Shown: positions 1 to 8,313 of the stretch, piece after piece
Layout of the letters: every line of letters starts with the position of its first letter
Position numbering within the stretch: the stretch's first letter is position 1
From: JBKPFU01 sp046728975
GTDB lineage: Bacteria > Actinomycetota > Thermoleophilia > Gaiellales > Gaiellaceae
Reading direction: 5' to 3'
Length of the DNA stretch: 44,258 nt
Assembly: GCA_046728975.1 (NCBI GenBank)
Contig: JBKPFU010000040.1
Coordinates: forward strand, 1-44,258
Translations under genes and position numbers: made by a program
Notes under the pieces: model-generated
Seen by the model: only the letters and a program-made list of their open reading frames with translations
Database searches by the model: none
Told to the model about the DNA's origin: nothing

Positions 1-110
1 CGCCCTTTGCCGGGGCGCCACCGTGCGTCGCGTGCGTTGAGGACGAACCAGCCGTCGCCCTTCGCGACGACGCCGTCGTCGGTCGATTCGAGGTGCGCCT
101 CGGGAACCAT
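1..110 (-). CDS. Cupin-like protein, N-terminal part only (runs off the window start)
   Basis: A minus-strand frame starts at an ATG (108-110) and stays open to the window edge, giving 36 codons. The peptide begins MVPEAHLESTDDG and continues with GWFVLNARDARW. That pattern matches the N-terminal segment of a group of actinobacterial small cupin proteins, where a GWFV-N-R-A-W stretch precedes the barrel. The barrel itself is outside the window, so the family call rests on this short stretch. There is no strong ribosome-binding site. The gene is divergent from the ABC operon, with about 125 bases between the two starts that presumably hold both promoters. Confidence 0.5.
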   Translation of the reverse strand, partial: MVPEAHLESTDDGVVAKGDGWFVLNARDARWRPGKG

Positions 111-235
111 CGGCGGGAACCTTACGCACCGCGCAGCGCTCGGTACTTCTCCGAAACCGGTTGTCGGGCTTCCCCGATGCCAGAGGGGCGCGCGTCGGCG
201 ATCTTCCGTCTCGACGAACGACGAAAGGGGTTGCG

Positions 236-1015
236 ATGGCCACGCTGACCCAGCCGAGAATCGAGAGGCACGATCTCGTCCCCGCGTTCGTTCCGGCGCC
301 GATCGTCGAAGCGCGCGGTGTCGAAAAGACGTACGACACCGGCAAGGTCGAGGTGAACGCTCTGCGCGGCGTGAGCTTTGCGGTCACGCGTGGGGAGATG
401 GTCGCGATCATGGGTCCGAGCGGCTCGGGCAAGACGACGCTGCTCAATTGCCTCTCCGGGCTCGACGCAATCGACGGCGGCGACGTCCTGATCGAGGGCG
501 TCTCTTTGGCATCGATGTCGGATCGGCAGAGGACGGACTATCGCGCCCGACGCATGGGCTTCGTCTTCCAGTTCTACAACCTGATGCCGGTGCTGACGGC
601 GGTGGAGAACGTTGAGCTGCCGCTGTTGGTCGCCCGCGTGCCGGCAAAGGAGGCACGGAAGCGCGCGCTGGACGCGCTCGAGCTGGTCGGGCTCCGCGAG
701 CGCGCCTCTCACGTGCCCGATGAGCTCTCGGGCGGCCAGAGGCAGCGCGTGACGATTGCGCGGGCGCTCGTGAACGAGCCGGCGATCGTCTGGGCCGATG
801 AGCCGACAGGTGACCTCGACAGCGAGAACGCGGAGGAAATCGTCGAGCTCATGCGCCGACTGAACCGGGAGCACGGGCTGACGTTCCTGATCGTGACTCA
901 CGACATCGGGGTCGGCCGCGCAACCGACCGGATCGTGCGGATGGTGGACGGACAGATCGTCGACGAGGAAGTGCTGGAGGTGAAACATGATGGTCGCCCG
1001 CGTCACGCTGGCTGA
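236..1015 (+). CDS. ABC transporter ATP-binding protein (MacB/LolD type)
   Basis: This 259-residue ATPase powers an exporter whose permease lies two genes downstream. Visible motifs are Walker A GPSGSGKT (60-67), the Q-loop glutamine in FQFYNLMP (112), signature LSGGQ (164-168), Walker B IVWADEP (184-190), D-loop and switch His222. The FQFYNLMP stretch is typical of the LolD/MacB/FtsE subfamily, which works with FtsX-fold permeases. The start chosen is ATG 236, with a purine-rich GAAAGGGG just before it; an upstream extension to 161 lacks a site and is not family-like. The 3' end overlaps the next gene by 29 bases. The substrate cannot be read from the sequence. Family members act in mechanotransmission, lipoprotein release or efflux. 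Confidence 0.93.
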   Translation: MATLTQPRIERHDLVPAFVPAPIVEARGVEKTYDTGKVEVNALRGVSFAVTRGEMVAIMGPSGSGKTTLLNCLSGLDAIDGGDVLIEGVSLASMSDRQRTDYRARRMGFVFQFYNLMPVLTAVENVELPLLVARVPAKEARKRALDALELVGLRERASHVPDELSGGQRQRVTIARALVNEPAIVWADEPTGDLDSENAEEIVELMRRLNREHGLTFLIVTHDIGVGRATDRIVRMVDGQIVDEEVLEVKHDGRPRHAG

Positions 1016-1307
1016 GATCGACAGCGTCCGAATAAGGGTCGAAGACGCCGTCGAGCGGTACAGGGACTCGGTCCTCCCGGCGCTGGAGGACGAGGACGGC
1101 TACCAGGGTTGCTATGTCCTCACGAACCCGCACGGCAAGGCGCTCGTGCTGACGTTCTGGGAAAGCGAAGAAGCCGCAGAGGCCGGCCTCGCCAGCGGCT
1201 TCTACGCCGAGCATCTCGAGAAGTTCGTGACCTTCTTCCGCGCACCGCCCGGGCGTGAGACCTACGAGGTTGTGCTCGCCGACGCTCCCGCCCGAGCGCC
1301 CGGTTAG
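987..1307 (+). CDS. Small ABM-like (dimeric alpha/beta barrel) protein
   Basis: A 106-residue soluble protein starts inside the end of the ATPase gene, with CTGGAGG six bases before its ATG. The pattern ends in FWESEEAAEAG and a helix-strand tail, and resembles antibiotic-biosynthesis-monooxygenase (ABM) or similar ferredoxin-fold dimers. 'YVLTNPHGKALVLTFWES' reads as a central beta-strand followed by the helix that these proteins use for dimerisation. Members can be monooxygenases, haem-degrading enzymes or non-catalytic ligand sensors, and no catalytic residue settles which. Its position between the ATPase and the permease, with overlap on one side and a 12-base gap on the other, suggests a role linked to the exporter. 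Confidence 0.65.
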   Translation: MMVARVTLAEIDSVRIRVEDAVERYRDSVLPALEDEDGYQGCYVLTNPHGKALVLTFWESEEAAEAGLASGFYAEHLEKFVTFFRAPPGRETYEVVLADAPARAPG

Positions 1308-1319
1308 GAGGGACGAACG

Positions 1320-4307
1320 ATGCGTGAGCTCTTCGGCATGCCAACGGGAACTCTCGCCGCCGTCCTCGTCGCGCTCGTCGCGCTGAGCCTCGGCGCGGTC
1401 TCCGCGCTTGCCGTCCGGAACCGTGTCTTCTTCCGACTCGGCGTCCGGAACATCCCCCGCCGGCCGGGTCGAACGCTCCTGATCGTCATGGGCCTGATGC
1501 TCGGCACCGCGATCATCTCGGCGGCCCTCGCGACGGGCGACACTATGAGCACCACGATCAGGTCGACGGCGATCTCGGCGCTCGGCCAGACCGACGAGGT
1601 CGTGTCGACGAAGGGGACGGAGGTCGATCCGACGCTCGACGTGGAGGTGGGGCCCGGTGTCGGCTACTTCCCGGAGCGAGCGTTCGCACTCGTTCGCCAC
1701 GCCCTTTCCGGCTCTCGCCTCGTGGACGGAGTCGCGCCGGCCGTCGTCGAGAACGTCGCCGTGCGGGACGTGTCGACGCGCCAGAACGAGCCGCGCGTGA
1801 CGCTTTTCGGCAGCGATTCCCGTTATCTCTCCGAGTTCGGGAAGATGCGGGGAGTCGACGGGCGCGACGTCTCGCTCGCCGACCTCGGCCGCGGCGAGCT
1901 CTTCCTCAACGTCGATGGCGCGGACGAGCTAGAGGCCCGCGCCGGCGACACCGTGCACATCTTCACGGGCCGGCGGGTGTCGACCGCCCGCATCAGGGAG
2001 ATCGTCCGTTTCAAGGGCGCGGCGACGTCGGGGCCGGCGGTGCTGATGCCGCTCCGACCCGCGCAGGAGCTGGTCGGGCAGGCCGGGCGGATCAAGCACA
2101 TCCTCGTCTCGAACCGAGGTGGGACCACCTCCGGCGCAAGTCTCACCGACGACGTCGTCCGTCTGCTGGAGCCGTCGCTGGCACCGCTCGGGCTGGAGGC
2201 GAACAAGTCGAAGCAGGACGCGCTCGAGCTCGCGGACACAAACGGCAAGGCGTTCATGTCCATCTTCACGACGTTCGGATCGTTCTCGATCGCGGCGGGA
2301 ATCCTGCTGATCTTCCTCATCTTCGTGATGCTGGCGGCGGAGCGGCGAGGCGAGCTCGGGATTGCGCGGGCAGTCGGCACGCGACGCGGCCACCTCGTCC
2401 AGATGTTCCTGTTCGAGGGGTACGCATACGACCTGCTCGCGGCGGCGGTTGGGGCGCTGATCGGAATCGCCGTCGCGTACGGGATGGTGCTCGTGATGGC
2501 GTCGGCTTTTGCGTCGGTCGCCGACGTCGAAATCGCGTACTCAGTCTCGGCGAGGAGTGTCGCCATTGCGTACGGGCTGGGAGTACTGCTCACGTTCGTC
2601 GTTGTCACCGTCTCCGCCTGGCGGGTCAGCCGGATGAACATCGTCACCGCGATTCGGAACCTCCCGGAGCCGCCGGTCGCTAAAAGGCGCAAGCGGCGGT
2701 GGATCCCCGGCATGGTCGGGGTCGCCCTGGGTGGGGCAATCGCATTCGGCGGCGTGAACGGCAAAGACGCCGTCGTCCTCGGCTTTGGAGTGCTGCTCGT
2801 GATCCTGAGCGTCGTCCCGCTCGCCCGGCTGGTAGGTGTCGGCGACCGCATCGCCCGAACAGCGGCCGGGCTCGCGCTGGTGGTCTGGTTCGTCCTGCCG
2901 GTGAACGAGTGGCTCTTCGGCGATCTGAAGATGGACTTCTCGATCTTCGTCCTGTCCGGGCTCGCGATCGTCGTCGGCGCCACCTGGGCGCTCATGTACA
3001 ACGCGGACGTCGTACTCGGCGTGCTTGCGTGGACGTTGGGGCGGGTCCGGGGCCTGGCGCCGGTGCTGAAGATGGCCGCCGCGTATCCGTTGCGCAGCCG
3101 ATTCCGGACCGGCGTGACCGTCGCGATGTTCACGCTCGTCGTCTTTACGCTCGTCGTCGGGACGACGGTCTCGGGCGCGTTCAACAACGCGTTCAACGAC
3201 CTGGACGTGTACGGCGGCGGCTTCCAGGTGCGGGCGACCGCATCGGACGCGGCTCCCGTCAAGGACATGCCGGCGACGCTCGCCCGGACCGGTTTGCGTC
3301 GGCAGTTCCTCGCCGTCTCGAGCCAGTCGGTCCGTCCGGTCGACGCGCGTCAGGCGGGGAAGAAGGCTGCCTTCAACGGTTACGTCGTCCGCGGCCTCGA
3401 CCGCGTCTTTCTGACGCGGGCGACGTACCGCTTTGCCGCGACGGCGAACGGGTACGGCTCTCCGCGCGAGGTGTGGACTGCGCTACGCGACCACACGGGG
3501 CTCGCCGTGGTCGATTCGTCGGTTGTTCCGCGCCGCGAGAATTTCGGCAACGGGCCGCTGCCGGACTTCCACCTCCGGGGCTTCTATCTCGAGGACGGAA
3601 AGTTCGCTGCCGTGCCCGTCGACATCCGCGACGCGCAGACGGGGAAAAGTATCCGCCTCACCGTGATCGGTGTGCTTGCCGACACGCTGCCGCGCGAGCT
3701 GTACGGCATCGCCACATCGCAGAGGACCATGGCGTCGCTGTTCGGAGCTCGCGCCGAGCCGACGGTTCACCTATTCGCGCTTCGCCCGGGCGTCGACGCG
3801 TCGGCCGTGGCAAAGCGTCTCGAGCGGGCGTTCCTGCCGAATGGCATGGAGGCGGAGGCTCTGAAGAACACGCTGGCCGACCAGGTGAGCGCGGGCCAGA
3901 CGTTCAACCGTATCGTCGAGGGCTTCATGGGCCTCGGACTCGTGGTCGGTGTTGCCGCACTCGGCGTGATCACCGCGCGCTCGGTCGTCGAGCGCCGGCA
4001 GCAGATCGGCGTTCTCCGCGCGATCGGCTTTCGCAGGCGCATGGTGCAGCTGAGCTTCCTGCTCGAGTCGTCGTTCATCGCGTTGACCTCGATCCTGGTC
4101 GGGACGATGCTTGCCCTCGCCGTCTCGTTCAACATCATCCGCGACTCGCAAAGCCAGCCGAGCTGGGAGAACCTGAGCTTCGACGTCCCGTGGCTCAGCC
4201 TCGGCGTCATCTTTCTGATCGTCTATGTGGTCGCGCTCGCCACCACCTTCCTTCCGGCCGTGCGCGCCTCCCGTGTCTACCCTGCCGAGGCGCTGAGGTA
4301 TCAGTGA
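1320..4307 (+). CDS. Double-FtsX-domain ABC transporter permease
   Basis: This 995-residue membrane protein has an N-terminal membrane segment (about 11-32), a second near 50-70 that opens a MacB-like extracytoplasmic domain, and a first FtsX domain at about 315-440. A middle block of membrane segments (about 465-570) and a second extracytoplasmic domain follow, then a second FtsX domain at about 870-990. The motif ELGIARAVGTRRGHLVQMFL in the first half recurs as QIGVLRAIGFRRRMVQLSFL in the second, the usual coupling-helix region facing the ATPase. TAGGAGGG precedes the ATG. The stop overlaps the next gene's GTG by four bases (GTGA), so translation is probably coupled. It is the membrane partner of the ATPase at 236; the substrate is unknown. 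Confidence 0.92.
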   Translation: MRELFGMPTGTLAAVLVALVALSLGAVSALAVRNRVFFRLGVRNIPRRPGRTLLIVMGLMLGTAIISAALATGDTMSTTIRSTAISALGQTDEVVSTKGTEVDPTLDVEVGPGVGYFPERAFALVRHALSGSRLVDGVAPAVVENVAVRDVSTRQNEPRVTLFGSDSRYLSEFGKMRGVDGRDVSLADLGRGELFLNVDGADELEARAGDTVHIFTGRRVSTARIREIVRFKGAATSGPAVLMPLRPAQELVGQAGRIKHILVSNRGGTTSGASLTDDVVRLLEPSLAPLGLEANKSKQDALELADTNGKAFMSIFTTFGSFSIAAGILLIFLIFVMLAAERRGELGIARAVGTRRGHLVQMFLFEGYAYDLLAAAVGALIGIAVAYGMVLVMASAFASVADVEIAYSVSARSVAIAYGLGVLLTFVVVTVSAWRVSRMNIVTAIRNLPEPPVAKRRKRRWIPGMVGVALGGAIAFGGVNGKDAVVLGFGVLLVILSVVPLARLVGVGDRIARTAAGLALVVWFVLPVNEWLFGDLKMDFSIFVLSGLAIVVGATWALMYNADVVLGVLAWTLGRVRGLAPVLKMAAAYPLRSRFRTGVTVAMFTLVVFTLVVGTTVSGAFNNAFNDLDVYGGGFQVRATASDAAPVKDMPATLARTGLRRQFLAVSSQSVRPVDARQAGKKAAFNGYVVRGLDRVFLTRATYRFAATANGYGSPREVWTALRDHTGLAVVDSSVVPRRENFGNGPLPDFHLRGFYLEDGKFAAVPVDIRDAQTGKSIRLTVIGVLADTLPRELYGIATSQRTMASLFGARAEPTVHLFALRPGVDASAVAKRLERAFLPNGMEAEALKNTLADQVSAGQTFNRIVEGFMGLGLVVGVAALGVITARSVVERRQQIGVLRAIGFRRRMVQLSFLLESSFIALTSILVGTMLALAVSFNIIRDSQSQPSWENLSFDVPWLSLGVIFLIVYVVALATTFLPAVRASRVYPAEALRYQ

Positions 4308-7159
4308 GCGTCGCCGCTACCGCCAAGAGACGTAGGCGTCGGGCACAGCTCTCGACTGCGCTCGATCGCCGTTTCGAGGCGATCGTCTTCGATTGGGACG
4401 GGACCGCAGTGCCTAATCGCCAATCCGATGCGGCCGCACTTCGTGAGTTGGTCGAGGAGCTCTGTGGGCTCGGCCTCGAGCTTTCCGTGATCACGGGCAC
4501 GCACGTCGGCAATGTCGACGGGCAGCTCGGTGCTCGTCCCTCGGGCCCGGGGCGGCTCCACCTGTGCATGAACCGCGGGTCGGAGGTCTTCCGCGCCGAC
4601 TTCGACGGTGTGCATCTCGTGGAGCGGCGGCAAGCGACGCCCGAAGAGGATGCCATGCTCGACGCCGCCGCCGAAAGAATGGTGGCGACGCTCGCTGAGC
4701 GAGGTCTCGAGTCCGAGATCGTGTCGCAGCGCCTCAACCGGCGAAAGATCGACCTCATTCCTCTGCCGGAGTGGTTCGATCCGCCTAAGGCGAGAATCGC
4801 CGAGCTTCTCGACGCGGTCGAAAAGCGACTGCGTGGGGCAGGGTTGAGCGGGCTCGGGGAGGCGGTCGAACTGGGTCGCGGCGCGGCTCGTGAAGCGGGG
4901 CTTGCCGACCCGCGCGTGACGAGCGACGCAAAGCACGTGGAGATCGGCCTCACCGACAAGTCCGATGCCGCCCGTTGGGTTTTCGCCGACCTGTGGCGGC
5001 ATGGGATCGGCCCGTCGCTCGTTCTCGTGGCAGGAGACGAGTTCGGGCCGCTCGGCGGCCTTCCCGGCAGCGACTCGTTGCTGCGTGTACCGGAGGCCAC
5101 GCGCGCGACAGCGATCTCTGTCGGAGCCGAGCCGACCGGAACGCCGCGCGGGATTCTCGCGCTCGGCGGTGGGCCGGCTCGCTTCCTCGAGATCCTGGAG
5201 GATCAGCTCGAGCGGCGGCGCCGTGGCGACGTGCCCGACGTAGACGACGATCCGGCATGGACGGTGACCGTCGGGGGGTTCGACGAGGAGCTGGAGCGCG
5301 TCAATGAGTCGCTACTGACCGTGTCTGACGGGAGGATCGGGACGCGCGGGAACCCGCTGTTGGCGCATTCGGCAGCATCACCGGGTGTTCTGGCTGCCGG
5401 GGTATACGATGGTGACGGGCCCGAGACCGAGCTCGCGGCCTGTCCCGACTGGACGCTCCTCGGGGGCGAGCTTCCGCTCGACCCGTTGCTTCGGCGGCGG
5501 CTCGACCTACGCACGGGCGTGCTCCAACAAGAGCTGGCGCTATCAACCGGCGTGCTCACCTCCGTCCAGTTCTCGTCGCAGGCCCGCCCCGGAACGGTGG
5601 TGCTGCGCGCGGACGCGCTGGCCGCGACTCTACCGACGAGCTCGCGCGGCTCGAAGCGGGGTCCCGTAACCGCGGCGAGGGCCGATCTGAGAAGTGGGCA
5701 CCGCCTGGAGCGAATCGCCGCCTACGAGCAGGACGAGGCCGAGGCGGTTGCGCGGCTCGCCGACGCCGAAGAACTCGGATTCGAGCAACTCTACGCCTCG
5801 CATCGAGAGGCTTGGGCCCGCCGGTGGGCCGCGGCAGACGTTGTCGTCGAGGGCGACCCCGAGTTGCAGAAGGCCATCCGATTCACGCTCTTTCACCTGA
5901 TGGCATCGGTGGCCGACGCCGGGGAGGCGGCGGTTGGCGCCCGTGGCCTATCGGGTCCGGGATATCGAGGGCACGTCTTCTGGGACAGCGACGTCTTCGT
6001 GCTCCCGTTCCTCGCCGCGACGCACCCTGCGGCCGCGCGGGCGATGCTCGAGTATCGCGTGCGGCGCCTCCCGGCCGCTATCGCGCAGGCACGGCGGCTC
6101 GGTCGACGCGGAGCACGGTTCCCCTGGGAGTCGGCGAGTGACGGTCACGACGTCACGCCCCCGAGCGCGCGCGACCGAGCAGGTCGTCTGATCCGCATCC
6201 GGACCGGCGAGCTCGAGGAGCACATCGTTGCCGACATCGCGTGGGCGGCAACGCATTACCTCGACTGGACCGGGGACGAGAAGTTCCGCGTGGGGCCGGC
6301 GAGCGATCTGCTCACGGAGTCGGCGCGCTATTGGGCTTCGAGGATTCGCGTGGACGGAGCCGGCAACGGCCACATCTACGGCGTGATCGGCCCAGACGAG
6401 TACCACGAGCCGGTCGACGACAACGCGTTCACGAACGTGATGGCGCGTTGGAATCTGCGCCGTGCAGCCGCGATTCACGGCGAGGCGGCCGAGCGTGACG
6501 AGTGGCTCCGCCTCGCCGATGCACTCGTCGACGGCTACGACCCGGCGAGCGGTCTCTACGAAGAATTCGCCGGCTTCTTTCGGCTCGAACCTCTCATCAT
6601 CGCCGACGTCGCGCCAAGGCGGCCGATCACGGCCGACCTCCTGCTCGGGCCGGAGCGGGTCGACGGCGCCCAAGTGGTCAAGCAGGCCGACGTTCTGATG
6701 CTCCATCACCTCGTCCCGGACGAGGCTGCCCCAGGCTCGCTTCAGCCGAACCTCTCCTTCTACGAACCACGAACGGCACACGGCAGCTCGCTCTCGCCGG
6801 CGGTCCACGCAGCCCTGTTCGCCCGTGCCGGGAGATTTGACGAGGCGCTGCGCGCTCTGAACATCGCGGCGCGGATCGATCTTGACGACCTGACCGGCAC
6901 GACCGCGAGCGGCCTTCACCTGGCGACGATGGGTGGCCTGTGGCAGGCGCTCGCGTTTGGGTTCGCCGGCGTCAGGCCGCGTCGCGACCGCCTGGCCGTC
7001 GACCCGCGTCTCCCGCCGGAGTGGGACGCGCTGGAGCTTCGGCTTCGCTTCCGCGACCGCGCGCTGGCGCTAAGGGTCGAGCACGACCGAGTGTTCGCAG
7101 CCGGTCCAGGGATCGGTCTCCGAGAAGACCACGGACGATGGGAGGTGATACTGGAATGA
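4304..7159 (+). CDS. HAD phosphatase-like / glycoside hydrolase family 65 fusion (trehalose/maltose-type phosphorylase)
   Basis: A 951-residue two-part enzyme. Residues 24-290 form a HAD domain with nucleophile motif DWDGT (Asp30, Asp32) and late acidic motif GDEFGP (Asp245); the layout recalls HAD-IIB or trehalose-phosphatase-type enzymes. The rest is a GH65 phosphorylase: HVFWDSDVF, the catalytic-acid motif GPDEYHE (Glu699), and the phosphate-site segment KQADVLMLHHL. GH65 enzymes split disaccharides such as trehalose, maltose or kojibiose with phosphate to give beta-glucose 1-phosphate. Which sugar is used is not decided by what I can see; trehalose is favoured by the TreT gene downstream. 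The GTG start at 4304 overlaps the permease stop, and the open frame extending upstream is a shadow of the permease gene. The end overlaps the USP gene as ATGA. Confidence 0.88.
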   Translation: MSVAATAKRRRRRAQLSTALDRRFEAIVFDWDGTAVPNRQSDAAALRELVEELCGLGLELSVITGTHVGNVDGQLGARPSGPGRLHLCMNRGSEVFRADFDGVHLVERRQATPEEDAMLDAAAERMVATLAERGLESEIVSQRLNRRKIDLIPLPEWFDPPKARIAELLDAVEKRLRGAGLSGLGEAVELGRGAAREAGLADPRVTSDAKHVEIGLTDKSDAARWVFADLWRHGIGPSLVLVAGDEFGPLGGLPGSDSLLRVPEATRATAISVGAEPTGTPRGILALGGGPARFLEILEDQLERRRRGDVPDVDDDPAWTVTVGGFDEELERVNESLLTVSDGRIGTRGNPLLAHSAASPGVLAAGVYDGDGPETELAACPDWTLLGGELPLDPLLRRRLDLRTGVLQQELALSTGVLTSVQFSSQARPGTVVLRADALAATLPTSSRGSKRGPVTAARADLRSGHRLERIAAYEQDEAEAVARLADAEELGFEQLYASHREAWARRWAAADVVVEGDPELQKAIRFTLFHLMASVADAGEAAVGARGLSGPGYRGHVFWDSDVFVLPFLAATHPAAARAMLEYRVRRLPAAIAQARRLGRRGARFPWESASDGHDVTPPSARDRAGRLIRIRTGELEEHIVADIAWAATHYLDWTGDEKFRVGPASDLLTESARYWASRIRVDGAGNGHIYGVIGPDEYHEPVDDNAFTNVMARWNLRRAAAIHGEAAERDEWLRLADALVDGYDPASGLYEEFAGFFRLEPLIIADVAPRRPITADLLLGPERVDGAQVVKQADVLMLHHLVPDEAAPGSLQPNLSFYEPRTAHGSSLSPAVHAALFARAGRFDEALRALNIAARIDLDDLTGTTASGLHLATMGGLWQALAFGFAGVRPRRDRLAVDPRLPPEWDALELRLRFRDRALALRVEHDRVFAAGPGIGLREDHGRWEVILE

Positions 7160-7983
7160 CGCGAGTAATCGCAGCAATCGACAACAGCGTCGCCGCGCAG
7201 CCGGTGCTTTCGACGGCGCTGGCGATGGCCGAGCTATTGGAGGCAGCGGTAGAGCCGGTACATGTCCGTGTCGACGGCGACCGAACCGTGCGCGCCGTCG
7301 CCGAGCGGGCGGACCTGTCAGTTAGCGAGCTTGCAGGTTCAGTTCCGGAGCAGTTGGTCGCGGCAGGCGCCGCGGAGGACGTCGTGCTCGTCGTCGTCGG
7401 AGCACGCGGGACACCTCTGCGCAGTCGGCCTGTCGGCCAAACGGCGATCACAGTCGCGACGTCGCTGCCGAAGCCTGTTCTCGTCGTCCCGCCCGATGCG
7501 CGGCGCGCGGGAACGGTCCGCCGGGTCCTCGTCCCGCTGGAGGGCACGATTGCGACCTCACTCGCTCCGCAAGGGGTGATTGCAGTCGCGGCTCGGGCGC
7601 AGCTCGACGTCATCGTTCTCCACGTCATCGACGAGCTCTCGATCCCCCTGTTCGCTGATCAACCGCAGCACGAAACGGAGTCCTGGGCGCGCGAGTTCCT
7701 CGAGCGCTACTGCCCATGCGGGGTGGGGTCGATACGGCTCGAGACGCGGGTGGGAAGGCCAGAAGACGTGATCGCGCCCGCGGCGGACGAGATAAGTGCT
7801 GACCTCATCGCACTTGCCTGGGCAGGCTCGTTGGCGCAGGACCGCGCCCCGGTCGTACGGGCTGTGCTCGAACGCGGCAGGGCGCCCGTTCTGCTTGTTC
7901 CGGTTGTTGTCGGTCGCCCTGAGGCGGCAGGAACGCGCCAAAAGGAGGCGTTGTGGAACAGCTTGCAATCGTCGCGCGCTTGA
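7156..7983 (+). CDS. Tandem universal stress protein
   Basis: 275 residues with two UspA-like halves, about 1-115 and 116-260. Each ends with a VLVVP or VLLVP strand typical of the fold. The first half has a partial ATP-loop (VVGARG), and the second (LAWAGS) is degenerate, so ATP binding is uncertain. The ATG at 7156 overlaps the GH65 stop (ATGA). Its 3' end overlaps the following gene by 31 bases. Tandem Usp proteins are common in actinobacterial stress and dormancy regulons. In this operon it probably serves as a stress regulator or nucleotide sensor rather than an enzyme. Confidence 0.85.
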   Translation: MTRVIAAIDNSVAAQPVLSTALAMAELLEAAVEPVHVRVDGDRTVRAVAERADLSVSELAGSVPEQLVAAGAAEDVVLVVVGARGTPLRSRPVGQTAITVATSLPKPVLVVPPDARRAGTVRRVLVPLEGTIATSLAPQGVIAVAARAQLDVIVLHVIDELSIPLFADQPQHETESWAREFLERYCPCGVGSIRLETRVGRPEDVIAPAADEISADLIALAWAGSLAQDRAPVVRAVLERGRAPVLLVPVVVGRPEAAGTRQKEALWNSLQSSRA

Positions 7984-8288
7984 GGCCCGGCACCGAGCCC
8001 GAAGCGGCCAAGCTGATCGCGAAAGGTCCGCCTTTCGATCCGGCAGGGAGCGGCTTCCATCGCCACACGGTGTACCTCTCTGCCGGTGAAGTCGTGTTCG
8101 TTTTCGAGGCGCCCGCCGTGGAGTGGAACGTCGACGACCTGGTCGAGAATCCATTCCAACCAGTCGTTTCGGCCGCGTTCGACGAGTGGCGTCCGATCGT
8201 GGACGGCGAGCCTCGAATTGCGCGACGCGCATACCACTGGGAGCGCGGCGGTGTCGTTGCGCCGGCAGAAGGAGCGGGTGATGAATGA
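7953..8288 (+). CDS. Small 'GPPFDP' protein, ferredoxin-fold-like, function unknown
   Basis: 111 residues starting at GTG 7953, with a near-perfect AAAGGAGG six bases upstream, inside the end of the USP gene. Residues about 5-95 contain GPPFDPAGSGFHRHTVYL, then EVVFVFE and a tail rich in aromatic residues (YHWERGG). The same pattern recurs in the C-terminal half of the minus-strand protein at 17074-17739 (GPPFDPAELGIERHRVFL, EVVFDFE), so the two are paralogous domains. The strand-helix pattern suggests a dimeric alpha/beta barrel, as in EthD/ABM-type proteins. No catalytic residue is evident. The operon position ties it to the USP and trehalose genes. Confidence 0.75.
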   Translation: MEQLAIVARLRPGTEPEAAKLIAKGPPFDPAGSGFHRHTVYLSAGEVVFVFEAPAVEWNVDDLVENPFQPVVSAAFDEWRPIVDGEPRIARRAYHWERGGVVAPAEGAGDE

Positions 8289-8313
8289 CGTCCGAATCGA
8301 TTAGGTACCGCTG

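Noticed and set aside
1823..3268. Long minus-strand open frame opposite the FtsX permease gene
   Set aside because: Its peptide is Ser/Thr/Arg-rich without domains, a common antisense shadow in GC-rich genes. The plus-strand permease explains the region.
2699..4303. Upstream extension of the GH65 fusion frame
   Set aside because: It is Arg-rich shadow sequence of the permease gene. The GTG at 4304 with a 4-base overlap is the natural start.
8281..8304. Seven-codon frame (MNDVRID) between the GPPFDP and TreT genes
   Set aside because: Too short and without sequence support; probably chance.
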